Positions 55,030 to 64,000 of a stretch of 64,000 bases of DNA are shown piece by piece (the first letter of the stretch is position 1; every line of letters begins with the position of its first letter). The position numbers and the translations under genes are program-made. The notes below the pieces were generated by a model that worked only from the letters and a program-made list of their open reading frames with translations, did no database searches and was not told where the DNA came from. Source of the stretch: Poa pratensis (Eukaryota > Streptophyta > Magnoliopsida > Poales > Poaceae). Where the stretch lies: contig CAMZMU010000048.1 of NCBI GenBank assembly GCA_947311845.1, positions 19,768,693 to 19,832,692 on the forward strand, in the 5' to 3' direction.

Positions 55030-57075
55030 GTACGACATGTTGGAGTAGGTGCCCTCGAGTTGGACTCGGCAGGCGACTCGATATTGTATTTATAACTATG
55101 ACTTGATCATGCCTATAAACAATGTATTTCAAATGTATCACTGATGTTTTAGTTGTGGATCTATGTTTGTAATAAGATACTTATTCACATTGTGTCTGGT
55201 CAATAGAGTTATGTATGACGACTCAACTCTGACTAATGTGTTAAGTCGATTCATGATTCGATTCCACTTGTCATGGGTATGGAGATAACGACTCAACACA
55301 CGGACTCGACTAAAAGAGTTTAGCGAGTTGGACTGACCCACAATAAGGCCCAACTAGCAAGTATTAATTTGTGTAACTCATCGATGTGTATGGCATATTT
55401 TGATACCCGAGGTCCGCACAAGACCCGAGTTGTGTACCATCCGACTTAGGTCTTGTCAAACGCTGGCTGTAACAGGATGGTTATATAGGCAAGGTTCGGG
55501 TCGACTCAAGAAGCAAGTTGTACGGCATGGTTAACTAAGATAGGATTTGGCCCTCCGACTTGGAGAGATGTTCTCTGTGCCCACTCGGGTGTAACTTGAT
55601 TCGGAAAGCATGGCCATGCGACTCGACTAAGGAGTTAGTCGGGAGGATTGAATTGAGGACACAAGCCAAGTAGAGAGTCAAGCAATTAAAGGGATGACTA
55701 GCTCTCGCCTATAACTCTGACAAGGTACATCACAAGGCAAAGGGAATGTCATATGAACATTGGACATGAAGTCATGGACGACTTACTTCTATCGGGAGTC
55801 GGCACGCTTTGCTAGAAACTGCTTCCGAACTATCGGCTTGAGACCGGCTGTACATGAAGGCGAGACAGTCTCAAAAGAGTTTGGTGACTCGAAGTTATGT
55901 AAGGCGGGAGACGTGAGCAAAGAAGTATGAGTCGTAGACAACGTGGATGAAGATTTCTTAGACTTTATTCATGGAGTAGCTAGAAGATTAGTACAATATT
56001 TGGCCTCGAAGAGCTTATAGATGCGCTCGGTCGTGGAGGTTTTATGTATCTAGGGTTTCACACTACGGCATAGGAGGATGTCAATGGCGAATCTTGGGTG
56101 TTAATTGAGCGTGCATGTATTGAGAGGGGTTTTCAGTATAATATCCCGTGGTAGATGTCCGAGTCCTATACGCCTAGGGTTTTCTCCTACCTTGTACGTG
56201 AAGTCTTTATCTTTTAATCTTCCTTCAATATAGTCCGCGACGAGGTAATCTTTTGAAAGCCTTGATGCAGCACGACATGTCTAGTTCGGTAGAGGAGTTT
56301 CTAGAAGTGGGCCACCGATCGGGGAGTCTTTGGACATTGTGAGCTATGAGTGGTGCAGGTCCATAGGATTATGGCCTAACCCACTTGTCTCTAATAAGCT
56401 CTCGATCAGTACTTGTAATAAGGTGACCAATGTCTTAATGAAGTCCCTATGGTCACGAGTAAACCTTTTTGATGAGTTCCATGGCTTCTGTTGAAGACAT
56501 CAAGAAGAAAATTTATGATTGTCCGGGAAGGTGGCATGAAACCTTGTCAGAAGCCTTGTGTGCGAATAGAATCTCAAATCTTAATGCATGGTGCTACGAA
56601 AATGACTCAATACAAGTTGGTCTATGAACAAGAAGTCATTTTACCCGTAGAGGTGAATCTGGCTGCCTTGAGATTTGCTAATCATGCTTATTTATGGAAG
56701 TGGATTATCATAATCTGATAATGAACAACATTGACTAAGTTGCTGATAAACGTGTGATGGTCTTACAGGACATCTGTAGGAAATGTTGCGGGTAAACAGA
56801 GCTTACAAGAAGAAATCTAACGTGAGGAGTTTCAAGAAGAAATCTAACATGAGGAGTTTCCAAGTCAATGACCTATTCTGGAAAGTGATTCTACCGATTT
56901 GTTTGAAAGATCAAAAAGTTGGCAAATGGTTTTCAAGTTGGGAGGGTCCTCTCAGAACCGCAAGAATAACACCCAACAACTCATATCTACTGGAATCCAT
57001 GAAGGAAATATTCCATCCGAGCTCTTATAGTAGAAGATATCTAAAGAAACTTCACCCGAGTGTGTGGGCAAGTAG
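55030..57075 (+). pseudogene. Degenerate Ty3/gypsy remnant, including integrase C terminus (56465-57075)
   Basis: The + strand from 56500 reads a decayed integrase end: a 'CPGRWHETLSEALCANRIS' counterpart, YEQEVILPVEVNLAALRFA, then FQVNDLFWKVILPICLKD, WFSSWEGPLRTARI and YLKKLHPSVWAS. This is the conserved order of grass gypsy integrases. Several stops and a tandem duplication of a 33-bp block (KKSNVRSF-type, near 56810-56860) are present. 55030-56460 is probably LTR or leader sequence of the same element, judged only by its position and lack of coding. Confidence 0.65.
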
Positions 57076-57553
57076 CTTAAACACACGAAAGGCCGATAAA
57101 CATGTTTTATCGCCCTAAGCATGATGACTGACGAGTATTGACATCCTCCTTAAAACAGACAAGCAGCCAACATAATATAGAAATCCTTCCACGACAAGCA
57201 ATTCGGGCAGACACGCCCAGAAACACTCGAGAGCAGGAGATACACGAAACACAGACACGAGCAAGACATGCCCGTTATGAAAGGCACTCGCACATATATA
57301 TCTAGCAGCACAGAGCATGTAGAAGACACTTGAAACCAAGGCAACCTAGACTAGAAGACCTTGGAAATGGAACTAAGTCCTACCAAGACCTACGCGGTTT
57401 GACTCCATCACGAAGACTAATGAAGACCTCACTAGTATATATGTGAGTTAGAATCCTTTGCTTGTAGGAGAAGTCCAGTCACCTCATATATATGTGAGTG
57501 GTGACAGCCAATTGATCTAAGTAACATTCAATCGATCAGATCAATACCAACTA

Positions 57554-57602
57554 CTCCCTCTGTTTAGAGAAAGTTGAGACATCCTTTTATGAACGGAGGG
57601 AG
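57554..57602. mobile_element. Minimal Stowaway MITE, 49 bp
   Basis: Begins CTCCCTCTGTTTAGAGAAAG and ends ATGAACGGAGGGAG, flanked by TA (57552-57553 and 57603-57604). A deletion derivative. Confidence 0.75.
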
Positions 57603-57604
57603 TA

Positions 57605-58096
57605 CTTTTTATCCTCTATACCCTAGTTTTGCTTCTGATTCTTTAGTGTCTCTTGTTTTCCACAGGCACAAATTCACGATTTATCTAGGCGAGCGAATCA
57701 ACCCAAGTCAGCTAATTATACCTTATGCAAGCCCTGACGGGGTCCTCCCGGGTGAGCGAGGTTTCGGGTTCCAAAAGTGTCCTCCGCATTGATTTGTGTG
57801 TATTGTGTTTCTTATCGGGTCTCCCTCGGTGACATGTCACCCCGCTTGACGTCAATGATACACCGTAACGTGTTCGTGTGCAATCACCATGGGGCCGTCC
57901 CTAACTGCAACCATCCAACCTGGTGGAGGAGGACGGGCAAGGGATGATGACCCATGAGCAGAATGACAGCGGCGTAGTTGGAACAGTAGGGGAGGGCCAG
58001 ATCTCACGGTGCTCGTTTGTGCGCTCAATGAGAGGAGGGATGAGAGAGCATGCACGTGGGCAAGGGAACGAGCGCGTGCATGCGAGAGAGACCACC
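57605..58096. other. Intergenic, nothing recognised
   Basis: No supported coding frame or repeat. The open frames at 57574-57792 and 57852-58095 lack any family features. Confidence 0.45.
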
Positions 58097-58099
58097 TAA

Positions 58100-60736
58100 G
58101 AGCATTCTAACAGATACCCTAAATTAGCCACCCCTTTTTGATTATAGGGCAGCTGTTTTAGCATTTTAGGGCACCAAATTTATTTCTACATCACCGGATG
58201 CCCCATTTTAGGGCACCTACTCTCCAACAGATGCCCTATTTTAGGGCAGCGCGACCGCGCCCCTCCTCTTCTTTTTTGTGGTATTTAAGAGATAAAAATG
58301 AAGATGCGATCAACCATGAACTAAAACATTGTAAAAATAGCACATATAAATTAAGTTCAATCCATAGCATATCATAGATCCACTCAAACGATACATAGTT
58401 CAAACCATAGCATAGGTCCACACAAACAACATCATAATTCAAAGCATAGAAGTAGTTCAATCTAAAGAAATTAGAGAAGAACACATAGTTCATGCATCAT
58501 TGCCTTTGTTGGCATCATCGACATTGGCCTCCTCATTGGTTCCATGAGTTGGGTTCGAAGCCGGAGGTGGCACGAACCCACCCATGCCACCACCACCTCC
58601 CACGGCACCACCACCACCTCCCATGCCACCACCACCACCGAAGCCGAGACCACCTCCCATGTCGCCACCGAAGCCGCCGCCACCTCCCATGCCACCACCA
58701 CCGAAGCCGCCACCTCCCACTACCGCCCCATGAATCCCATGTAGCTCATGGATGTTCACATGCCTCCTATAGCACTCATTGTACTCATGTAGGCCATTTG
58801 TTTCTTCGCCAACAATTGACCATGACATAGTTCCACATATTGCTTTTGCTTCTCATCCATCTTGCTTGTGTCCATGAACATAAGCCTTTGCTCATTCTCT
58901 AAATCATGTTTTTTCTTCCATAGCTAGCTTCTTCTCCTCCATGGTCACTTTTCGAAGCTCGGCCTCCGCCGCTTGCTCCTCGACCGTGGCTCGCCTCTCC
59001 TCGGTCGCGGCTCGCCTCTCCTCGGCCACGGCTTGCCTCTCGGCCGCCACCTTGAGCTCCTCCGCCTCCTTCATCTTCATGATATTTCTCTCCTCATTCA
59101 TCTCAATTCAATGCTTCACCATTGCATCCAATGACCCCTTGATATTATCATCAGCCGGCTTCTTTTTTGCCTTCTCCTTGGCATACTTCCTTCCATCGGG
59201 CCTCTTGGATGCGGTGGCGGAGTTGGGAGTGGGGCTTCTTTTTCCATCATCACTTGATGCCTCCTCATCATCAACAATGGTGGCATTTCCCGAAAAATTC
59301 CTTTTTGCCATGAGAACTTGTAGAGTATCACGACTATTCTATTTCTCACAAGTCTCAAGCTCCGCATAGCAATGGTGCAAAGTGAAAGCTTTGCCTTAGT
59401 TTTCCTTTTTGCCCTTCTTGATCCTCTCCAACATATTCTGGGCAATGGAGTTCTACAAATGACAAGAAATGCAATGGGTTAGAACAAATGCAATAAAGCA
59501 AGAATGGTGTCAAATGAAGCAACAAGTAACTTACTCGGTCATCACTATTGGTGCCACTTGGGTTCAAACGCTCCACATTCACCAAACAAGCTGCCCACTT
59601 TTGGCAATCGGCGTTGATGATATTCCATCGATGATGAATGGAACCCATGTTCCGGTCAATGCCACTCTTGTTGCGAGGAACAAAATACTTCCACATCCGC
59701 AACCAATATGCTTCCTTTGATTGCTCCACACCCACAGACGCGTCAAGACCGACCCGCTTGTAAGCTTGGCATATCAATATGGCCTCCGCGTTGGTGTAGT
59801 TCGCTGCTCTTCCCCTAGGCACGAACCCCTCATCATCATTCTCAAGACCCTCATCAACCTGCTCATATTCTTGAGATGGAGTGTCTTGGGAGCCAACATG
59901 TGAATGAGTTTCAACCTTCATAATATTGAAAAACTCCATGTCATCATCGAGTCTAAAATGCAAAATAGAACAAACAACAAGTAGGACTATTTCATAGATG
60001 AAAGATCATGCAAAAGAGAAGTTTTTACCCCACGGACAAATCAACGAGCAGGTTCGATGCGGCGGAGTGCGGGTCGGCGACGCGACGAAGGGGAGGTCCT
60101 CGGTCGGTGAAGGAGGTGGAGGAGGCATTAAAGCGGCGTTGGCGACGTCTTTCGGCTCGGGGCCACGACCGGCGGCAGCCTTTTGCTTCTTCGATGTCGT
60201 GGTGGCCGCCACCGATGCCCTCTTTTGTGCGGCGGCCGGATTCACCACTCGGTGGCCTCCGAGACCGGAGCTGAGGCGTTGGAGATGATGCGGGGAGCGG
60301 CGAAGACCTGCCGGCAGAGGGGTGGAACCGTAGCTAGGGTTTTCCGCGGCGGCGGCGGTGGCGCCGCCCGGGGCTGGGGAACGGCCGGTATTGGTTGCGG
60401 GAGGGGTGGGGAAGTCGGGGAGGGCACCATCGTCACCGTCCATGGCGCGGAGGTCGCCGGCGGCGGCCAAATCAAGGGCGAGGCTGTCGCGGCGCGGGGG
60501 CGGAAGGGGGTCCAGGGTGACAGTTGGTTGCGCGCGTGTGGAATCAGAATGGATAGGGCCGCCCTCCCGCGCGAGCCTCTCTGACCCATTTGGGGTAGAG
60601 AGGAACAGAATTTGGGGCAGCCCCATTATAGGGCACATAATAGGGCATCTGTTGAAGATGTGTTTTTGCCATCCGGTGCCCTAAAAACGGTTTTTAGGGC
60701 ACAAATGCTAAAATAGGGCATCTGTTAGAGATGATT
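58100..60736 (-). mobile_element. Second SANT-carrying PIF/Harbinger-like element, 2.64 kb
   Basis: The left end GAGCATTCTAACAGATACCCTA pairs with the right end (complement: ATCATCTCTAACAGATGCCCTA). TAA flanks both sides (58097-58099 and 60737-60739). The ends contain many TTTTAGGGCA-type words. Inside is a single SANT-type gene on the minus strand and no DDE transposase, paralleling the 27004 element in both size and content. Confidence 0.7.
58490..60445 (-). pseudogene. SANT/Myb-like protein gene with three in-frame stops
   Basis: Exon 1 (~60445-60028) encodes a Pro/Ala-rich leader starting MDGDDGALPDFPTPP. Exon 2 (59952-59535) carries the SANT-like region (NYTNAEAILICQAYKRVGLD, YWLRMWKYFVPRNKSGIDRN, HHRWNIINADCQKW). 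Exon 3 (from ~59452) adds HHCYAELETCEK, a Lys/Asp-rich stretch (KYAKEKAKKKPADD) and an AEERRAATEERRA coiled coil, then a Gly-rich tail (GFGGDMGGGLGFGG). Stops interrupt exon 3 after KKGKKEN, after ELETCEK and after DAMVKH. The last two sit where relatives have Trp, consistent with TGG to TAG or TGA changes. Boundaries between the coiled coil and the Gly-rich end are unclear. Confidence 0.7.
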
Positions 60737-60776
60737 TAATCGAATCGTGCTCGATGGGATCCTTTTCCTATTCCAT

Positions 60777-60960
60777 TAGAGCATTTCCAGTAGTTGATGT
60801 ATTTTAGGTATTTTAGGGCACCAAAAATGGCTTGATATAAAATTTACATCACTAAAAAGGTGAACTTTTTGGCACAAAAACGTCAATCTTCAATAGCTGC
60901 CCTAAAATAGGGCACCATATAGGGCATGAGTGCTCCAACTGCTTCCCTAAAAGAACATCC
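60777..60960. mobile_element. Harbinger-type MITE fragment, cut by the LTR element
   Basis: Begins TTAGAGCATTTCCAGTAG and contains TTTTAGGGCACC-type words like those in the ends of the 58100 element. It stops abruptly at 60960 where the LTR begins. The rest probably lies beyond the retrotransposon, outside the window. Confidence 0.5.
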
Positions 60961-63017
60961 TGATATGTCTCAAACGTATCTATAATTTTTGATGTTCCAT
61001 GTTGATATTATACCAATTGTTACATGTTTTGCATCCACTTCATATCACTTTTATACATTTTTTGGGACTAACCTATTAACAAGATGCCACAGTGCCAGTT
61101 CTTCTTTTCTGTTGTTTTGGTATTCCAGAAAAGCTATTTTGGAAATATTCTCGGAATTGGACGAAAATCAACGGAGGTCCCTATTTCACCGACATGCACA
61201 CGGAGTCCAGAGGAGAGACGGAGGAGCGCCACGAGGCCGCCACACGCACCCTGGGCGCGGGCCCCCTACCTGCTGATGCATGTAAAATGCATACATGAAC
61301 TTTGCATTATATTACTTATATTTCAATCATATTTGCATCATATACGGGTTATATCATTGATTTATATTGATTTTGGGAATATTTCATTGTTTTCCCATTT
61401 TTCTGGAATTAACCCTGTACTGGCGGAAAACCCTATTTTCTATATTTTGATGTTTCAGGGACCTAAACGACGTCCAAATGACCTGGAAATTTACGAGTAT
61501 CAGTTTTTGGAAGGAACAAAGCGTAGGAGCGAAGGAAGCGGACAAACGGAGGCCCGAGGGCCAGAAGAGGGTGGCCCACGCGGCCAGATTCCTTGGCCGC
61601 GTGGGACCCACCATTCGGGGCTTCGAGGCTCCGTTGCCGTCGATCTTTTCTCCAAAACCTTCGTCTTGACCTAAAACTGACTATAAAAATAGTCCCCGAC
61701 GCCCTTCGGAAAGGAGCGCCGCAGAAACACAGAAACCACGAAATAGAGACCAGGAGTTGCAGATTGGAGGGGGAAAACTCCGGCGGGGCGCTGCCGGGGT
61801 GGTCTCCATCTTCTCCAACGAATTCTCCACCGTGTCCATGATGAAGAAGGAGTAGTCCACCCCTGGACTATGGGTTTGTGGAAGTAACTTATGTATCTCT
61901 GCTCTCTTGAGCTTCATTAATTAGCACCGTATGAGCTGCTGAACATGATTACGGTCATCTATGTAATACCTTTGTGGTGGATCTTTTTATGAGTTAATAT
62001 ATGTTTGAGATTGCAATAGTTTTGTTTCAGTTATGAAAGTAGATACATATTATGTACCCCGTTCTTGTTTACTTGTTTTGATCAAGCATGTGTATGAGAG
62101 CGTGTGAGAGGGAACGTGTGCATTAGATGGAGTAACGGGGGTGGCTAGTGCGGTGAAATTGACAGAAGTTCCGCGATCCACTTGGGTACTTTACCTTACT
62201 TTGTTGCCTCACTAGGCATAAAGAAAAATATCTTGCTACCGGAGATGTGGGTGTGACCATTGCCCCTACTCCATGACTAGATCTAGCATGTTCTTATTTT
62301 AACTTCATGTCATGAAACTTAATGCTATGCTCTGATTTATCTTAATTACTAAGGTGTTATGATTTAGTTCGCATCTTGGTGGAGTATAAGAGAGATTAAT
62401 AAACAAAAGATCTCTATGTTAGGACGTGATGCCCATATAATTAGTAACTTGTCATGAAACCTTTTTATTGCAATCTCATATGTCAATTCTAGTGTTCCAT
62501 TGTCTACCACTTTATTAAAGAGAGTGCATTTGTGAAACCATGAACCCCGGTCCATTTTTAATCATAAGAAACACCTTTCCAACAACTTTTATCCACTTTA
62601 CATTTTCTGCCATTTAAAAATCCGAAAATACAAAAACACTTTTACATCTTGCATTCACAATACAAAACCCAAAAATATCATCCATCATTGTTTCCACCAT
62701 CCTTGCATATTTATTTATCACCATTGCATATTTATTTACTGTTTTGCATTCATTTTATTTTCATATCATTCTCACACCTTGTGCTTGACAACCACTTGGT
62801 GAGATTGAGGGCACAAAACAATTTACTTTGTTTGTAGGTTTTCAAGAGAAGGATAAAAAGACAAATCTTTCACTACTGATTCCCCGAGAGTTCGATATTA
62901 AACCCTCGAGTCACCCCTCGTGGGGAAAACCGTCTTTCCTATACTATACACTCTGCACTTGGAGTTTCAACCTAACCCATATTCTTTTGACGCAGGTAAC
63001 TACGTCAAGGGCCATCA
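60961..63017 (+). repeat. 5' LTR of an Athila/Sabrina-like Ty3/gypsy element (2,057 bp)
   Basis: Starts TGATATGTCTCAAACGTATC and ends GCCATCA, followed 11 nt later by a primer-binding site. The start and the 'ctaacctattaacaagatgcc' and 'tctcggaattggacgaaa' words are what I recall from abundant Pooideae gypsy LTRs. It has a TATA box at 61682. The second LTR is outside the window, so age and duplication cannot be judged. Confidence 0.8.
61682..61688 (+). promoter_or_regulatory. TATA box in the LTR
   Basis: TATAAAA in the context GACTATAAAAATAG. A GC-rich leader typical of these LTRs follows. Confidence 0.6.
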
Positions 63018-63028
63018 AGACAGTTTTC

Positions 63029-63046
63029 TGGTGCCGTTGCCGGGGA
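63029..63046 (+). other. Primer-binding site
   Basis: TGGTGCCGTTGCCGGGGA, the TGG(C/T)GCCGTTGCCGGGG type used by Athila/Sabrina-like elements, 11 nt after the LTR end. Confidence 0.85.
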
Positions 63047-63308
63047 ATCATTGCTGTAAAGGTTTATCCAAGGGTATCTCACAACAAAGTTAACTTCATC
63101 ACCAACTTGTGCAAACACCTAAGCTTGGGAAGGTTGCACCTACGTGAGCACCATCTTATTCATCTTTACCTTCAAATCATTTTATTTTGTTTTGTTATTT
63201 TCAATTTTGCATTTTGTGTTGCATTTGTTATTTCGGTTTGCATTGTTTTAGTATCATTTTATTTTCAGTTTTGCATTAAAAATTAAAAAACACATAAAAA
63301 CTTGCATA

Positions 63309-64000
63309 ATGGAAAAGAGAACCTTTTGGCCATTTAGTGTTAAGAACTTTCCTCAAAATATGAATATCCCTGTTGAAAAATTTGAAGTAGATCATAATAT
63401 CACAAAATGATTTATGAACACCGTTTTTATGGGAAACCCAAGGAAGTTTCCTCATTAAAGAACACCATTATAGCTCAAAAACATGAGGAAACAATTAAAT
63501 ATTGCCAAGAGGTTATAAATAAATCTTGGGAACATATTCATGAGCAAGAGAGAATTGCTAAGGAAACTATTATGGTAATGAAAGAGAGAAAAGTTGAGAA
63601 AGTTAAAATGCTTAGTGAAGTCAAGGAACCATTACTTGACTTAGAGAATTGTAGCTTGCATGAATTAATATCTATCTTACAAAAATTTGCAAGTGATCCT
63701 TCCATTAATGTTAACCAAGCAGGTTTTGGTTCTTATATTGCTAATCATGTTTTAAAAGAAAAGATTGCTAGGTACAACCAAGAAGCTATGATACCACCTA
63801 AGCTTGGGGATATTGGATTCCCAAAGTACTAGTAACCATTGGAAAAGAGACACACCATGCTATATTAGATCTAGGATCTAGTGTCTCTTTTTATCTAAAG
63901 AATTATATGAAGTTCTTGAATTAAAAATCTTGAAAAATGCTCTATTGAACTTGCACTTGCTGATGATTCCATTAAACATGCTTTAGGAAAAGTAAGTGAT
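63309..64000 (+). pseudogene. Start of gag-pol of the gypsy element, gag core missing, runs off the window
   Basis: A short frame from 63309 (MEKRTFWPFSVKNFPQNMN) stops at 63407. A second frame, 63407-63829, has a helical region, then ENCSLHELISILQKFASDP and NQAGFGSYIANHVLKEKIARYN. This is followed by the protease region (HHAILDLGSSVSLF, LALADDSIKHALGK), with frame breaks around 63830 and 63895. No Retrotrans_gag core is present between leader and protease, so the element looks internally deleted. Pol beyond protease lies outside the window. Confidence 0.7.

Overview
This window is intergenic and repeat-rich DNA from a large-genome grass, most likely Pooideae. Three things suggest this: Stowaway MITEs with CTCCCTCCGT ends; a CACTA element with GTGCCGACGG subterminal repeats; and a Ty3/gypsy LTR at 60961 whose sequence I recall as close to LTR families of Poeae and Triticeae grasses. 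Spliced plant genes, GC-rich first exons and nested transposons exclude a prokaryote. Species assignment is inference.

Layout. 1-1366: AT-rich body and 3' end of a Helitron-like element. 1367-2496: unassigned, with a ~57-bp minisatellite. 2497-14018: a full-length CACTA (En/Spm) transposon, 11,522 bp, with matching 11-bp termini and an ATC target duplication. It carries a TNP2-type transposase and a Transposase_24-type second gene, both on the minus strand, two hairpins upstream of the transposase, and a seven-copy 353-bp satellite near its 5' end. 15017-15858: a short hAT element with an 8-bp duplication. 16448-21546: a convergent pair, a plant-mobile-domain-like gene (+) and a FAR1/FHY3-related gene (-). 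23.6-24.1 kb: Ty3/gypsy RNase H remnant. 24388-26817: a four-exon F-box/LRR gene (-), the best candidate for a functional host gene.

27004-42717: a PIF/Harbinger-like element (TTA duplication) carrying only a Myb/SANT-type gene. That gene is split by a 13.1-kb, very young Ty3/gypsy retrotransposon (28747-41883, minus strand, GACGC duplication) with gag, protease, RT, two RNase H domains and integrase, plus a spliced antisense gene group on the plus strand. 43269-43998: a poly(A) retroposon with a 17-bp duplication. 44-48 kb: Stowaway, LINE remnant, (TA)n and GC-rich unassigned DNA. 49067-50160: a two-exon gene for a small secreted Gly/Pro-rich protein (-). 50.3-57.6 kb: foldback MITEs, Harbinger, LINE and gypsy remnants, Stowaways. 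58100-60736: a second SANT-carrying Harbinger-like element, with stop codons. 60961-64000: 5' LTR and start of an Athila/Sabrina-like gypsy element running off the window.

A cross-cutting point: many conserved reading frames here are broken by one base in a short homopolymer, including in a retrotransposon whose LTRs are almost identical. This looks more like consensus error than decay, so the 'pseudogene' status of several genes is provisional.
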